A stretch of 64,000 nt of DNA from a virus, in the IMG/VR virus record IMGVR_UViG_3300034062_004592, positions 21,463 through 85,462 of that record. The stretch is one strand, 5' to 3'. The number at the start of each line of letters is the position of its first letter. The first letter of the stretch is position 1. The notes below the pieces were generated by a model. The model searched no databases. It was not told where the DNA came from and saw nothing but the letters and a program-made list of their open reading frames with translations. Shown here one piece after another: positions 13,704 through 21,444 of the stretch. A program made the translations under genes and the position numbers.

Positions 13704-14519
13704 ATGAACTTTTGTTGCATCTGCGCACAGCTGGGTGAAAACCCACGCGAAGTTTTTACCAGCGCATCTTCAACTGCAATTCGTTGCTCCGTCATCCTTC
13801 CTCCAGTTGGAAACAAAGCACCTACCACAATTGAATACAACATCTACGGAAAACAATCCGAGCGTTTCCAGCGACTGCATAAAGGAAACCTCATCTACAT
13901 TCACGGCGCCAAGCTACGTTATGATCTCGAATCCAAAACGTATTCGCTACATGGAGGAGTTGTTGCAGAAGTTACGGATACATTCCCAATCCTCAACTCA
14001 ATCATATTGACTGGCCGTTGTGTTAAAGACATTGATCAGTCTGATGCACGTGCATTTAAAACAACCGCTGATGGTTTGATGATTGCGAATCAAAGCATCT
14101 CGGTTAATACCGGTAAAGGCCAAGCAGATCTATTTAACTTCTATGCAATCAACAATTCAACAGACAAGTTTAATCAAGCCGAACTTCTGGTGAACTTCAC
14201 CAGGAAAGGTACGGGCATTACAATCCACGGGCGATTGGTTACTGATCGTTTTAAGGATGCCAATACCCAGGAGATTCGTAACATCTCCAAACTTCAACTG
14301 GTCAATATGACCTTGGCTCCCAAGGGGGCAGACGGTAGTGCGCCTAAGCCTGTAGCGCCGCAAACAACTGTGGCATCGGCAGGTGAGGTAACATCCCTCT
14401 GGGGTGGCCGCACCGCTGAGGAGAACAACGATCCTTGGAACCAAGCATCAGGTGGCGGTCTACCTGAAATCCCTGGTCAATACGGACAAGCTCCCAACCT
14501 CGACGAGATTCCTTTCTGA
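13704..14519 (+). CDS. Single-stranded DNA-binding protein, tandem OB folds
   Basis: 271 residues. Two successive OB-like regions are visible (about 1-90 with YNIYGKQSERFQRLHKGNLIYI, and about 95-205 starting SIILTGRCVKD and containing LLVNFTRKGTGITIHGRL), followed by a flexible Pro/Gly/Ala tail ending LDEIPF. The tail matches the acidic DxxPF tip of bacterial SSBs, which recruits partners. It should coat single-stranded DNA at replication forks. A fused two-OB chain is unusual against one OB per chain in bacterial SSB. It follows the polymerase and repeated element copy 3. Confidence 0.8.
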   Translation: MNFCCICAQLGENPREVFTSASSTAIRCSVILPPVGNKAPTTIEYNIYGKQSERFQRLHKGNLIYIHGAKLRYDLESKTYSLHGGVVAEVTDTFPILNSIILTGRCVKDIDQSDARAFKTTADGLMIANQSISVNTGKGQADLFNFYAINNSTDKFNQAELLVNFTRKGTGITIHGRLVTDRFKDANTQEIRNISKLQLVNMTLAPKGADGSAPKPVAPQTTVASAGEVTSLWGGRTAEENNDPWNQASGGGLPEIPGQYGQAPNLDEIPF

Positions 14520-14743
14520 TGACGATTCGGTTTTCCCACTCGGATGAAGATCTAAGTATTTCATTTGAGTCCCAAGCTGTTACTACGGATGAGGTGGTGT
14601 CTCACTTCATCCAGTTTCTTTCGGCAATGGGGTATGCCCGCGAAAGTATTCATGAGGCCATGCAAGAGATCGTTGATGAGCACGACGATTACCTGAAGAA
14701 TCTTGACAAAGAAAAAGCTCGGTTGCTTTTTAACGTAGACTGA
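14519..14743 (+). CDS. Acidic hypothetical protein
   Basis: 74 residues: strands (TIRFSHSDEDLSISFES) then two helices rich in Glu/Asp. Not recognised. Its ATG overlaps the SSB TGA, so the two are coupled and it may work with SSB. Confidence 0.7.
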   Translation: MTIRFSHSDEDLSISFESQAVTTDEVVSHFIQFLSAMGYARESIHEAMQEIVDEHDDYLKNLDKEKARLLFNVD

Positions 14744-14747
14744 GTCA

Positions 14748-14770
14748 CGCCTTGGGATGGCGTTAAAAGC
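14748..14770 (+). promoter_or_regulatory. Diverged repeated element, copy 4
   Basis: CGCCTTGGGATGGCG followed by TTAAAAGC. Relative to the other copies both arms of the small inverted repeat changed together (CGTC/GACG to CGCC/GGCG), which keeps the pairing. It lies 61 bases before the preferred start at 14832. Confidence 0.5.
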
Positions 14771-14831
14771 ATCCAGCGTTTACTACGAACCGACCATGAC
14801 CCAACTTCCGTCTTTGAAAGACATCAACACA

Positions 14832-15839
14832 ATGGCTACGAAGAAAACTTCTGCTCTTGCTACACGCGGTCTGGAATCTTTCAAGATGTTCCAGTCCAAA
14901 GAATTTGTATCGGGTTACCAGAACCTGGTCACTATCCAACCACTGAACAAGTCTAAGACTCGTGGTTGGTTCGTGCGTAAGTCTGATCTGGATACCTGCG
15001 GTTGGACCGCAACTGAAGATCAGTTTGCTAAAGGTTCAGTCATCTGGAACTACAAGCAAACCTTTGGTATGGCTCCCAACACTTCGATTGAAGAAGGGTT
15101 GAATTTTACTGAGCCTCGGCTTCAAGTGCTGTTGCGTTCTCCCCTGATGGTTGAAGAAACCTCTGGGATGCGCCAGGTGATTGGTTCGTTTGACAATCCG
15201 AATGTCAAAGAACTGTTTGAGGCTGACAAGATTGCATCTGATCTTGCCAACAGCAAAGGTGAAATGTACAAGCGCAGGTACAGCGTGCGTACCAAATACC
15301 TGGTGTATGTGCTGACCCAGGACAACAAGCGTGCCCATAAGATTCCTATGGTGCTGACGTTGAAAGGCCTGAATGGTACCGACGTTTCTGAAAAGATTCG
15401 TCTGTATGAAAAGGAAATGTCCAAGTGCCTGAGCAAAGCACTGGACTCTGAAGTGCCTCTGGCATTCAATGAAAAGTTCTATGCCACTACGGTGTTCTGT
15501 CCTGTGCTGGCAAATGAAATGCGCGGTGCCAACAACGTTGAGATCTGCGCCATTGAATCCTTTGACATCCCTGATTACAGCTCCCAGGAAGATGCAGTCG
15601 AATCTTTGAATCGTCTGTCAATTCCTGATGAAGATCGGGAATCAACCTGGAAGTATCAAGAGATGTTCCAGGACTACATCAACGTCCATGCCAAGCAGGA
15701 TTCAGACAAACTTGGTGGTGCCTATGGCATCAAGGAAGGTGTTGAGATTCTGCCTGTGTCCCGCACCATGGATCCAGTGGATGTCAAAGCCCTGCCTTCT
15801 CGCGATGAGTTGACAGGGGAAGACGCTTCACTACTTTGA
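14832..15839 (+). CDS. DUF5895-like cyanobacterial protein
   Basis: 335 residues from the preferred ATG (preceded by CATCAACACA, like other leaders); upstream in-frame ATGs at 14757 and 14796 would make it up to 360. Segments ALATRGLESFKMF, GYQNLVTIQPLNKS and TRGWFVRKSDL recall DUF5895 proteins found in cyanobacteria and their phages, of unknown function. Placement next to SSB and polymerase suggests a DNA-replication or recombination role. The assignment is from memory. Confidence 0.7.
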   Translation: MATKKTSALATRGLESFKMFQSKEFVSGYQNLVTIQPLNKSKTRGWFVRKSDLDTCGWTATEDQFAKGSVIWNYKQTFGMAPNTSIEEGLNFTEPRLQVLLRSPLMVEETSGMRQVIGSFDNPNVKELFEADKIASDLANSKGEMYKRRYSVRTKYLVYVLTQDNKRAHKIPMVLTLKGLNGTDVSEKIRLYEKEMSKCLSKALDSEVPLAFNEKFYATTVFCPVLANEMRGANNVEICAIESFDIPDYSSQEDAVESLNRLSIPDEDRESTWKYQEMFQDYINVHAKQDSDKLGGAYGIKEGVEILPVSRTMDPVDVKALPSRDELTGEDASLL

Positions 15840-16097
15840 TGTAGGTTCAACCTTGGGGTTAGCTAGGTCATCTTGATTAATGGAAACATTATTAAAGATG
15901 AACATATCCTGGACTAACCCTCGGATACAACCTTGACGATTCGTGGCGATCTGCGCAAGCAAGGTCGCCATTTCTTTTAATTCACTTACGGAGTTGCAAT
16001 CTTGAATTGAACGTTTGATTTTTTCTAGCCAGAACTTATCGTCAAGCGATGGTTCAATCTGAAACTTGTTCAGGGGTACGTACTGAATTTCTTCCAT
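15831..16097 (-). CDS. Hypothetical protein, lone minus-strand gene
   Basis: 88 residues, helical, with SIQDCNSVSELKEMATLL and IATNRQGCIRGLVQDMF. Not firmly recognised, though it resembles small conserved cyanobacterial proteins. It is the only good minus-strand gene in the first 20 kb and overlaps the 3' end of the DUF5895-like gene by 9 bases, so it may be independently regulated. Confidence 0.75.
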   Translation of the reverse strand: MEEIQYVPLNKFQIEPSLDDKFWLEKIKRSIQDCNSVSELKEMATLLAQIATNRQGCIRGLVQDMFIFNNVSINQDDLANPKVEPTSK

Positions 16098-16178
16098 AGG
16101 TATTCAGTTGTTACAAATCAATTGTACTTCCATAGTTAAATGCAACGTCAACCTTCACAATGTATTAAGGAGCACACA

Positions 16179-16379
16179 ATGCACAAGGCTGATGCGGCTG
16201 CTATCATTGCGGGTGGCACCATGGCATTGGTTGGTGCTGCTATCATTGCGGTCGGCAGCACTCCCGTTGCCTGGGCTGCACTAGCATACGGGACCTACCG
16301 TATGAGCAAACAAGCTCACCGCCTGGTCCGGAGCCGCACTAACTCCAACATCCAAGAAGAAGATTCTTGGCATGTCTAA
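16179..16379 (+). CDS. Small membrane protein
   Basis: 66 residues from the ATG preceded by AAGGAG at good spacing. Residues about 6-42 form two hydrophobic, Gly/Ala-rich helices (AAIIAGGTMALVGAAIIAVG and PVAWAALAYGTY), followed by a basic tail. Possible membrane hairpin; holin-like role conceivable but unsupported. Confidence 0.65.
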   Translation: MHKADAAAIIAGGTMALVGAAIIAVGSTPVAWAALAYGTYRMSKQAHRLVRSRTNSNIQEEDSWHV

Positions 16380-16398
16380 CTTAACCCTCAACTCAACC

Positions 16399-17343
16399 AT
16401 GACTACTCAAACTGTTCTTGAACTCAACGCTGCACAAGCCAGCATCTACACTCGTACTAACATTCGTCGTGCGTACCAGGATTTTGATGACTCCGAGATT
16501 GCTGGCATTGGTGTGCGAGGCGACAATTGTATTGTTGTGCGTCGCGATGGTAGTGAGCAGACTTATGACAGGCAGTTGATTAAGACTGCGTTTAGCTCCT
16601 ATACTCACCGTTTAAAAGATTTCTTCTCGTACCTTGGCCCTCATTACCGTGGCCCTAGTGTATGGCGTAACAATGCTTACGTATTGTTTAAAGGATGGAC
16701 CTACACTCACGCCCTTGGACACACAACATCCCATGCAAAACTCCAAGCCCACTGGGCAGACAAGTTTATACACCTATCCGACCCCGTCAAGCTCACCACG
16801 TTGCTTCAGTCTGACCAAACGGACCTGGGCCATTTGGTGGCGCCAGACGGATTTCGGTTTTCGAATCGGCCGTTTGATATGGACTCTGAGTTGGACAACG
16901 ACAAAGAACAACAGCAGGTGCTTAATGAACCTAGTTGCTCGTGTGGGTCGTTTCAACGTCAGCTCAACAACCTATCTGCTTTCCAAGAAGAGATCCAGGG
17001 ATTTAAACCGTGGTGTATTCACCTGACTTGGTTTCAGAAATACAGGGAACTGCTTTGCAAACGTACTGAGATTCGTAATGCTGCACATAGTGGTGTGTCT
17101 GACAAGTGCGTGGCTTGGTGGTACGCACCTCCTGTTGACTCCAACGGTGATGGACGTTTCGTATTGCTTCACACCAAGTCAGGTGCGCAAGCACCGCTTA
17201 GCCACTGGCGTACCTACAAACCACAGGAGGTCCTGACACAGAACGATGCATGGGACCTGTTCTTCAATATGATGGAGGTAGGTTACATTCCATTCCCTGG
17301 AACCTCACTACCACAACTCAAGGAGGCCGTCAAGAAATCATGA
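16399..17343 (+). CDS. SWIM-type zinc finger protein
   Basis: 314 residues from the ATG that follows CCTCAACTCAACC; an ATG at 16372 would add 9. A CxC...CxH SWIM pattern is visible: SCSCGSF, then KPWCIHL about 27 residues later. SWIM domains bind DNA or proteins and occur in recombination regulators and transposases. The N-terminal part has VRRDGSEQTYDR and a Trp/Tyr/His-rich region; no catalytic domain recognised. Confidence 0.65.
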   Translation: MTTQTVLELNAAQASIYTRTNIRRAYQDFDDSEIAGIGVRGDNCIVVRRDGSEQTYDRQLIKTAFSSYTHRLKDFFSYLGPHYRGPSVWRNNAYVLFKGWTYTHALGHTTSHAKLQAHWADKFIHLSDPVKLTTLLQSDQTDLGHLVAPDGFRFSNRPFDMDSELDNDKEQQQVLNEPSCSCGSFQRQLNNLSAFQEEIQGFKPWCIHLTWFQKYRELLCKRTEIRNAAHSGVSDKCVAWWYAPPVDSNGDGRFVLLHTKSGAQAPLSHWRTYKPQEVLTQNDAWDLFFNMMEVGYIPFPGTSLPQLKEAVKKS

Positions 17344-17534
17344 GCTGGGTCAACAACCTACAGATTGAATACAAAGAAGAGCCTGATGGTTCCGGTACAA
17401 TTAGCATTGAGTGGGATGAGAACGACTGTTCACTGGAACAATGGATGTCATGGGGTGAAGAAAAACAAAAACAATTTATTCTTGATGCGCTTACTCTTGC
17501 TGTATCTGACGCACTAAACGACAATGAAACTTGA
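17340..17534 (+). CDS. Acidic hypothetical protein
   Basis: 64 residues from the ATG overlapping the preceding TGA; the upstream open frame is a shadow of the SWIM gene. Acidic, with GSGTISIEWDEND. Not recognised. Confidence 0.65.
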   Translation: MSWVNNLQIEYKEEPDGSGTISIEWDENDCSLEQWMSWGEEKQKQFILDALTLAVSDALNDNET

Positions 17535-17853
17535 TTCATGCGGGTTACCAGAAGATCAATTCATTGAGATCTTCCAGAAAAAAACCCAGTTCCTTGGTAG
17601 GTTGTTGCTTGCATTTCATCCGGGGGCAAAGGCCGTTATGGATGAAAAGATTGCCTGGGAGATGTTCCAGGAATGTGTCTATGCTGCTGAAGCAGAGGCA
17701 CGGGATATTGTTGATCCTGAAGGCAAGGATGATCCTTATGGTCCCAAGATGTTTATCTCCCGTGAGGATATGATGCGTGAGATTAAAACTGTTAAAGAAA
17801 AAGTGGAGGCGCTTGCTGATAACGTCTCTGTGTTAATTCATACAGAGAAGTGA
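17524..17853 (+). CDS. Hypothetical protein
   Basis: 109 residues, mainly helical, with a C-terminal Lys/Glu coiled-coil-like segment (MREIKTVKEKVEALAD). Not recognised. It overlaps the previous gene by 11 bases and ends just before repeated element copy 5. Confidence 0.75.
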   Translation: MKLDSCGLPEDQFIEIFQKKTQFLGRLLLAFHPGAKAVMDEKIAWEMFQECVYAAEAEARDIVDPEGKDDPYGPKMFISREDMMREIKTVKEKVEALADNVSVLIHTEK

Positions 17854-17858
17854 CGATG

Positions 17859-17882
17859 CGTCCTGGTCATGACGTTAAACTG
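17859..17882 (+). promoter_or_regulatory. 24-bp repeated element, copy 5
   Basis: CGTCCTGGTCATGACG plus TTAAACTG. It lies 28 bases before the ATG at 17910 and is followed by an A/C-rich leader ending AATCAACTC. Confidence 0.7.
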
Positions 17883-17909
17883 ACCTTAACCAAATCCACT
17901 AATCAACTC

Positions 17910-18023
17910 ATGTTTGAATCCATCCTTGGCATTGTTCTTCCCGTTGTTAAAGATTTGTTGTGGGCAGCGGCAGGCATGGCGCTGACCTATTTGATTAACA
18001 AGGTTCAACATAGTTGGGCATGA
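17910..18023 (+). CDS. Tiny membrane protein
   Basis: 37 residues: MFESILGIVLPVVKDLLWAA followed by GMALTYLIN and a short basic/aromatic tail. One amphipathic or membrane helix. It is the first gene after repeated element copy 5 and its stop overlaps the next ATG. It could be a holin-like or membrane-targeting peptide; no homologue recognised. Confidence 0.55.
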   Translation: MFESILGIVLPVVKDLLWAAAGMALTYLINKVQHSWA

Positions 18024-18232
18024 CTAAACACGATGCAACAAAACAAATCATTGCACTAGCTAAAACCTACGACTTTATTCTGATCAGGAAAAAGAAGCAT
18101 CTGATTTTTAAGCATCCGTCTGGTGCCACGCTTGTAACATCAGGTACCACTGGTGACTGGCGTGCACTTAAAAATGTTGAAGCCAACATCAAACAAGTTC
18201 TTTTGAAACATGACTCAAATCACATCAACTAA
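18020..18232 (+). CDS. HicA-like small protein
   Basis: 70 residues from the ATG overlapping the previous stop. KTYDFILIRKKKHLIFKHPS, then LVTSGT and a closing helix, resembles the small double-stranded-RNA-binding fold of HicA mRNA interferases (strand-basic turn-H-strand). The usual catalytic GSHxxF histidine may correspond to KKHLIF. No HicB antitoxin gene is beside it, so it may be a phage regulator rather than a toxin. Confidence 0.5.
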   Translation: MTKHDATKQIIALAKTYDFILIRKKKHLIFKHPSGATLVTSGTTGDWRALKNVEANIKQVLLKHDSNHIN

Positions 18233-18911
18233 ACTCAACGAGCTTAGTGTCATCAAACTCTACGAGCACTACAATGCTCTTGAAAAATCACTGCCTCTAC
18301 TTACTCCTGAGTCCCAGGACTTGGCAAAAGCAGAGCTTGAGAGTTGCGCCAACCTACGGTCTGAAAAGGTTGATCGTATCTATTACGCCATGGCGGCGCA
18401 CGACGACGCCTTGGAACGTATCAAGAAAGAAACTGAACTCATCACGCAAGCTAAACGTCACCACGAATCTCAACTGCGGTCCCTCAAGGGGTTGTTAAAC
18501 TGGTTGAAGCGGTCATTGCCATTTGATACCAATAAAATCACTGGCCGCAATTATCAGTTCACACTTGTAAAGAAGAGGGAGTTAACGGTTGAAGTCTCGT
18601 CGGATCCGGACGTTTGGAGTCCTGAACACAGGCAACTCTATTGCATCGAAGAACAAGTCACCACAACTAAAGAAATTGTGCTACGTTCAATGTCAGGAGA
18701 AGTTCTTTCCACAAGAACAGAACCTGCCACCAAAACTAAAGTACTCCCAAACCTCGATGCCATCCGCGACGCCTACCAAACCGGACAACTTCTACCAAGT
18801 GGGGTCAAGGTCTGCCAAGAGTACAGCATCCGTTCTAAGCGAATCTATGTCGAACCACGTGTGGAACTACAAGCATCCGAGTATCCAGGACAATTTCTAC
18901 CTGAAGATTGA
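18210..18911 (+). CDS. Siphovirus Gp157-like protein
   Basis: 233 residues. The N-terminal half is a long coiled coil (KLYEHYNALEKSLPLL, then an Ala/Asp/Glu/Arg helix with ALERIKKETELI), followed by GLLNWLKRSLP, KITGRNYQFTLVKKRELTVEV and DPDVWSPEHRQ. That order matches Gp157, linked in some phages to resistance or recombination functions. A C-terminal extension beyond the family core ends in EYPGQFLPED. Confidence 0.7.
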   Translation: MTQITSTKLNELSVIKLYEHYNALEKSLPLLTPESQDLAKAELESCANLRSEKVDRIYYAMAAHDDALERIKKETELITQAKRHHESQLRSLKGLLNWLKRSLPFDTNKITGRNYQFTLVKKRELTVEVSSDPDVWSPEHRQLYCIEEQVTTTKEIVLRSMSGEVLSTRTEPATKTKVLPNLDAIRDAYQTGQLLPSGVKVCQEYSIRSKRIYVEPRVELQASEYPGQFLPED

Positions 18912-19164
18912 AGCGCCATCCAATGTGGATGATGCCAAGATCAAAATGAACTGCCATCAACACGCAGTAAAAGACTTTGATCTTCAGCTGGAAATGAATG
19001 ATCTTGAGATCGATATGCTCAAAGATCAGGATCAGGTATTGCCGTACAACGAAACACGTGCGGATGAATTAGACCAAAAAAAACTTAAGTTGCTTCTCGG
19101 TAAGAGGTTCCATCAAAATGCTATGAATGCTTATTGGTATTACTTGGCTAAGATGGGTAAATAA
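18847..19164 (+). CDS. Hypothetical protein
   Basis: 105 residues from MSNHVWNYKHPSIQDN; the open frame extends upstream but only as a shadow of Gp157. Helical and charged, ending KRFHQNAMNAYWYYLAKMGK. Not recognised. It overlaps Gp157 by 65 bases unless a later start is used. Confidence 0.6.
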   Translation: MSNHVWNYKHPSIQDNFYLKIEAPSNVDDAKIKMNCHQHAVKDFDLQLEMNDLEIDMLKDQDQVLPYNETRADELDQKKLKLLLGKRFHQNAMNAYWYYLAKMGK

Positions 19165-19187
19165 CTTAAGGCTATACGGGGTGTTCC

Positions 19188-19451
19188 ATGGGGGGAGATT
19201 CAGTTCTCAATAACTTGATTGCTGGTTTTACTCAGGATGGGACACCTCTTTCTGCGTTGATTGGTTCTAAGCAGGAGTTTGGAGTTGTCATCCTTACTGC
19301 CGCCATGCTTGCAAATGAAAACCTTGCAGGCCAAATGACGGCAGAAGAAATGGTAGATGGTGCTATCAATTACTACAACGTAATCCAAGAGCGTCTTGGT
19401 TACTACCAGCAACATCAAGCCCATTCACTGGAACGACTTCTAAATAACTGA
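19188..19451 (+). CDS. Hypothetical protein
   Basis: 87 residues beginning MGGDSVLNNLIAGFTQDG, with hydrophobic VVILTAAMLANENL in the middle and a polar end rich in Gln, Tyr and His. Not recognised. Confidence 0.7.
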   Translation: MGGDSVLNNLIAGFTQDGTPLSALIGSKQEFGVVILTAAMLANENLAGQMTAEEMVDGAINYYNVIQERLGYYQQHQAHSLERLLNN

Positions 19452-19479
19452 TATAGTGACTGGGTCCTTCCAGTTATTG

Positions 19480-19677
19480 ATGGAACCAGTTACTGTGCCA
19501 AAACTAACGGTGTCATTTGCAATTGATATTGAAGTAGAGTATGACTCCTTCGGTGGTAAAACGCCGCAGGATATTGCGATTGCGCTCCAAGATGAGATTG
19601 ATGATCTCCTCTACGAAGCAAGCCCCACTGTGTCTTCTGTATTCACTTCCATTACCGCACTGGATTCCAATGACTGA
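19480..19677 (+). CDS. Small hypothetical protein
   Basis: 65 residues from the ATG at 19480; a GTG at 19456 is possible. Strand-rich VPKLTVSFAIDIEVEYD then an acidic helix. Not recognised. It overlaps the next gene by 8 bases. Confidence 0.65.
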   Translation: MEPVTVPKLTVSFAIDIEVEYDSFGGKTPQDIAIALQDEIDDLLYEASPTVSSVFTSITALDSND

Positions 19678-19996
19678 CGACCTCGCAATCAAACTTAAAA
19701 CTGCTGGGGCTTTTGATACGCCTTGGCTCAAGGAACAACTCCGCAACTGGAACGTTATTACTGAGCAAAAGAAAGCAGACTTTACTGAGCACATGTATGA
19801 GTGCTCTGGACGCCAGCACCCGCAGCATCCCATGCACGGCCTCTACACCGGCCTGTGGGAAGCCTTCTGCCTGAATGAGGCAGGTCCGTACTGCCGGGAG
19901 AAGTACTTCCAAATGGTGGAAGCAGTGCGTCAATACGAGGCTGGTTTGCTGCCAGCGGTTGCGCTTGACACAGAACCCGTGGTAGTTATATCTTAA
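19670..19996 (+). CDS. Hypothetical protein
   Basis: 108 residues from ATGACTGAC, overlapping the preceding stop. Contains a His/Cys-rich stretch (HMYECSGRQHPQHPMHGLY) that could bind metal. Not recognised. A terminator follows. Confidence 0.7.
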   Translation: MTDDLAIKLKTAGAFDTPWLKEQLRNWNVITEQKKADFTEHMYECSGRQHPQHPMHGLYTGLWEAFCLNEAGPYCREKYFQMVEAVRQYEAGLLPAVALDTEPVVVIS

Positions 19997-20021
19997 GCTT
20001 TATATTGAACACAGTTGCTTC

Positions 20022-20056
20022 AAAGCACATCACAATGCGGGTGTGCTTTTTCTTTT
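20022..20056 (+). terminator. Rho-independent terminator
   Basis: AAAGCACA (20022-20029) pairs perfectly with TGTGCTTT (20042-20049), followed by TTCTTTT. It ends the transcript of 19188-19996. Confidence 0.85.
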
Positions 20057-20524
20057 ATGGACCATCCCCACGAACCCATCAATGCCATCAAGGAATGGCA
20101 AAAGTGGTACCGCACTCACGCCGTTGTTGCTTCCATGGATGAACCGTTAATGTCTAAAGACTCACGCGAAAATTTGCACGACACCTCCAAAGCTACGCAT
20201 GAGATGCCAGACTGGCGTTCGTTTTACAAAGAACTTGCCGAGGTTGATATTGAACCTACCAAGGTAGATGACAACATTTATCTACAGAAAGCAATCGAAC
20301 ACTTTAGTGACACTCTTTGTGAATTTGCGCATGAACTAAGTGCTGAACAGTTCTACAAAGCATTCTTGATTGCAGCTACAAATGTAGCCAAGAGTGCACA
20401 AGATGATTACCTCAAGTGCAAAACATTAGTTGATCTTATTGAAGGCAATGAAGAAACAAAAGCGAGTGAATTATCCGAATTGGATATGCCACAAGTGCGG
20501 CGTAAAGCACGGTGCCTGGTATAA
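20057..20524 (+). CDS. Acidic helical hypothetical protein
   Basis: 155 residues from the ATG right after the terminator T run; helical and acidic, with HALVASM-like and HFSDTLCEFAHELSAEQF segments. Not recognised. Its last 77 bases overlap the start of the zinc-ribbon frame at 20448. Confidence 0.75.
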   Translation: MDHPHEPINAIKEWQKWYRTHAVVASMDEPLMSKDSRENLHDTSKATHEMPDWRSFYKELAEVDIEPTKVDDNIYLQKAIEHFSDTLCEFAHELSAEQFYKAFLIAATNVAKSAQDDYLKCKTLVDLIEGNEETKASELSELDMPQVRRKARCLV

Positions 20525-20674
20525 AAATGGAACTTATATTGGACCTGACAATTGCTCTACAAATCACATGGGAACTTGTGGTGTGTGTGTGGTACAACTG
20601 ATGTAAGCGTTACTGAGCCACGGGACTATGGCCACTTGCGTGCTGAATGGAGGCAAGAAAAACTACAATTTTAG
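20448..20674 (+). pseudogene. Frameshifted zinc-ribbon protein
   Basis: From an ATG with GAAGG upstream, the frame reads MKKQKRVNYPNWICHKCG, then a His/Cys pattern to HMGTCGVC, and would stop at 20606. The matching continuation GTTDVSVTEPRDYGHLR lies in the -1 frame and ends at 20674. The break falls in a GT run (20581-20591). Joined, it gives a CxxC...CxxC zinc ribbon plus VTEPRDYG, a combination I know from small phage proteins. Either a 2-base slippage/assembly error or a programmed frameshift. The shifted end overlaps the minus-strand gene by 4 bases, as at other convergent junctions here. Confidence 0.65.
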
Positions 20675-21015
20675 TTGCCAGTGCCAAGAGAAAATAATAC
20701 AGTTGCCGCAGTGCCGCCCGATTCGGATACAAATACTGGTCGAACGTATCTCACCGGGTGGTTTGTTGAGTTGTAATGAGTTGTACCGTTAGCGGTAATG
20801 GTTGTATTGGCAATTATTTTAGACCAGTGGGTTCCGTCAATTGATGCTTCTAGTGCAATGATAACGTTGGTATTAATTGATGCTACTGTTACAAACAACG
20901 AATAGTTTTTTGTGACAATAGTTGGAGGTAAATAAACAGAAATGGAATCACACGAAGCGGGTGCATCAAGCAAAGGATAAGTAAAAAATAAACTATCGGG
21001 GGGATGTGCTGTCAT
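20671..21015 (-). CDS. Putative virion-associated protein
   Basis: 114 residues, Ser/Thr/Val-rich with beta-sandwich texture (SLFVTVASINTNVIIALEAS, RYVRPVFVSESGG). Not recognised; composition and position beside fibre genes suggest a tail decoration or fibre-associated domain. Confidence 0.65.
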   Translation of the reverse strand: MTAHPPDSLFFTYPLLDAPASCDSISVYLPPTIVTKNYSLFVTVASINTNVIIALEASIDGTHWSKIIANTTITANGTTHYNSTNHPVRYVRPVFVSESGGTAATVLFSLGTGN

Positions 21016-21097
21016 GAGTTTTGCCTTTATCTTTTTATTTTAATGCATAAAATTATTGTTGCACTTCCTTTTATAATAGAACTACAGTTAAAAAATT

Positions 21098-21127
21098 ATG
21101 TATACTCCTGCTCCCCAACAGTACCAA
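21098..21127 (+). repeat. Duplicated 5' end of the Dps-like gene (remnant)
   Basis: Codes for MYTPAPQQYQ, the same first ten residues as the gene at 24965, with two synonymous base differences, then diverges and stops. With the intact gene it brackets the minus-strand fibre block 21145-24851. Confidence 0.8.
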
Positions 21128-21144
21128 GTAGCTGTAAACAATAA

Positions 21145-21444
21145 TTATGTTGCAAACACTCTTACCGGCTGCTCCGGCGTCACGACATAGGCGTCCCACC
21201 CATCAGGCAGCTCACCGATGTAGTTGACGTGCCAGCCGCTCAGCAGCACGGGTGGGGTAAGCACCTCGCCGGTCTCAGGGTCGTAGGTGCCGCCTGTGTA
21301 GATGGGACCGATGACATCCAGGGCGTGCGTGTGGCTGGCGGTGAGGGGATGCGTGACGCCATCATCGTCGGTGTAAAGAAGGCCAGCAGCATCCAGGGCA
21401 GCCATGCCGGTGGATTCGTCGGGGAAGCGGATGTAGTGGGTCAT
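21145..21444 (-). CDS. Tail-fibre-associated small protein
   Basis: 99 residues, G+C-rich, starting MTHYIRFPDESTGMAALDAA with a GWHVNYIGELPDGWDAYVV C-terminal block. I recall near relatives next to tail fibres in cyanophages and other phages, where they act like fibre-assembly or cap proteins; unverified. Its start overlaps the end of the large fibre gene by 4 bases. Confidence 0.7.
   Translation of the reverse strand: MTHYIRFPDESTGMAALDAAGLLYTDDDGVTHPLTASHTHALDVIGPIYTGGTYDPETGEVLTPPVLLSGWHVNYIGELPDGWDAYVVTPEQPVRVFAT

Noticed and set aside
18020-18232. A complete HicAB toxin-antitoxin system
   Set aside because: Only a HicA-like fold candidate is present; neither neighbour resembles HicB.
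20527-20601. Small plus-strand frame starting MELILDLT just after 20524
   Set aside because: The zinc-ribbon frame across the same bases is far better supported.
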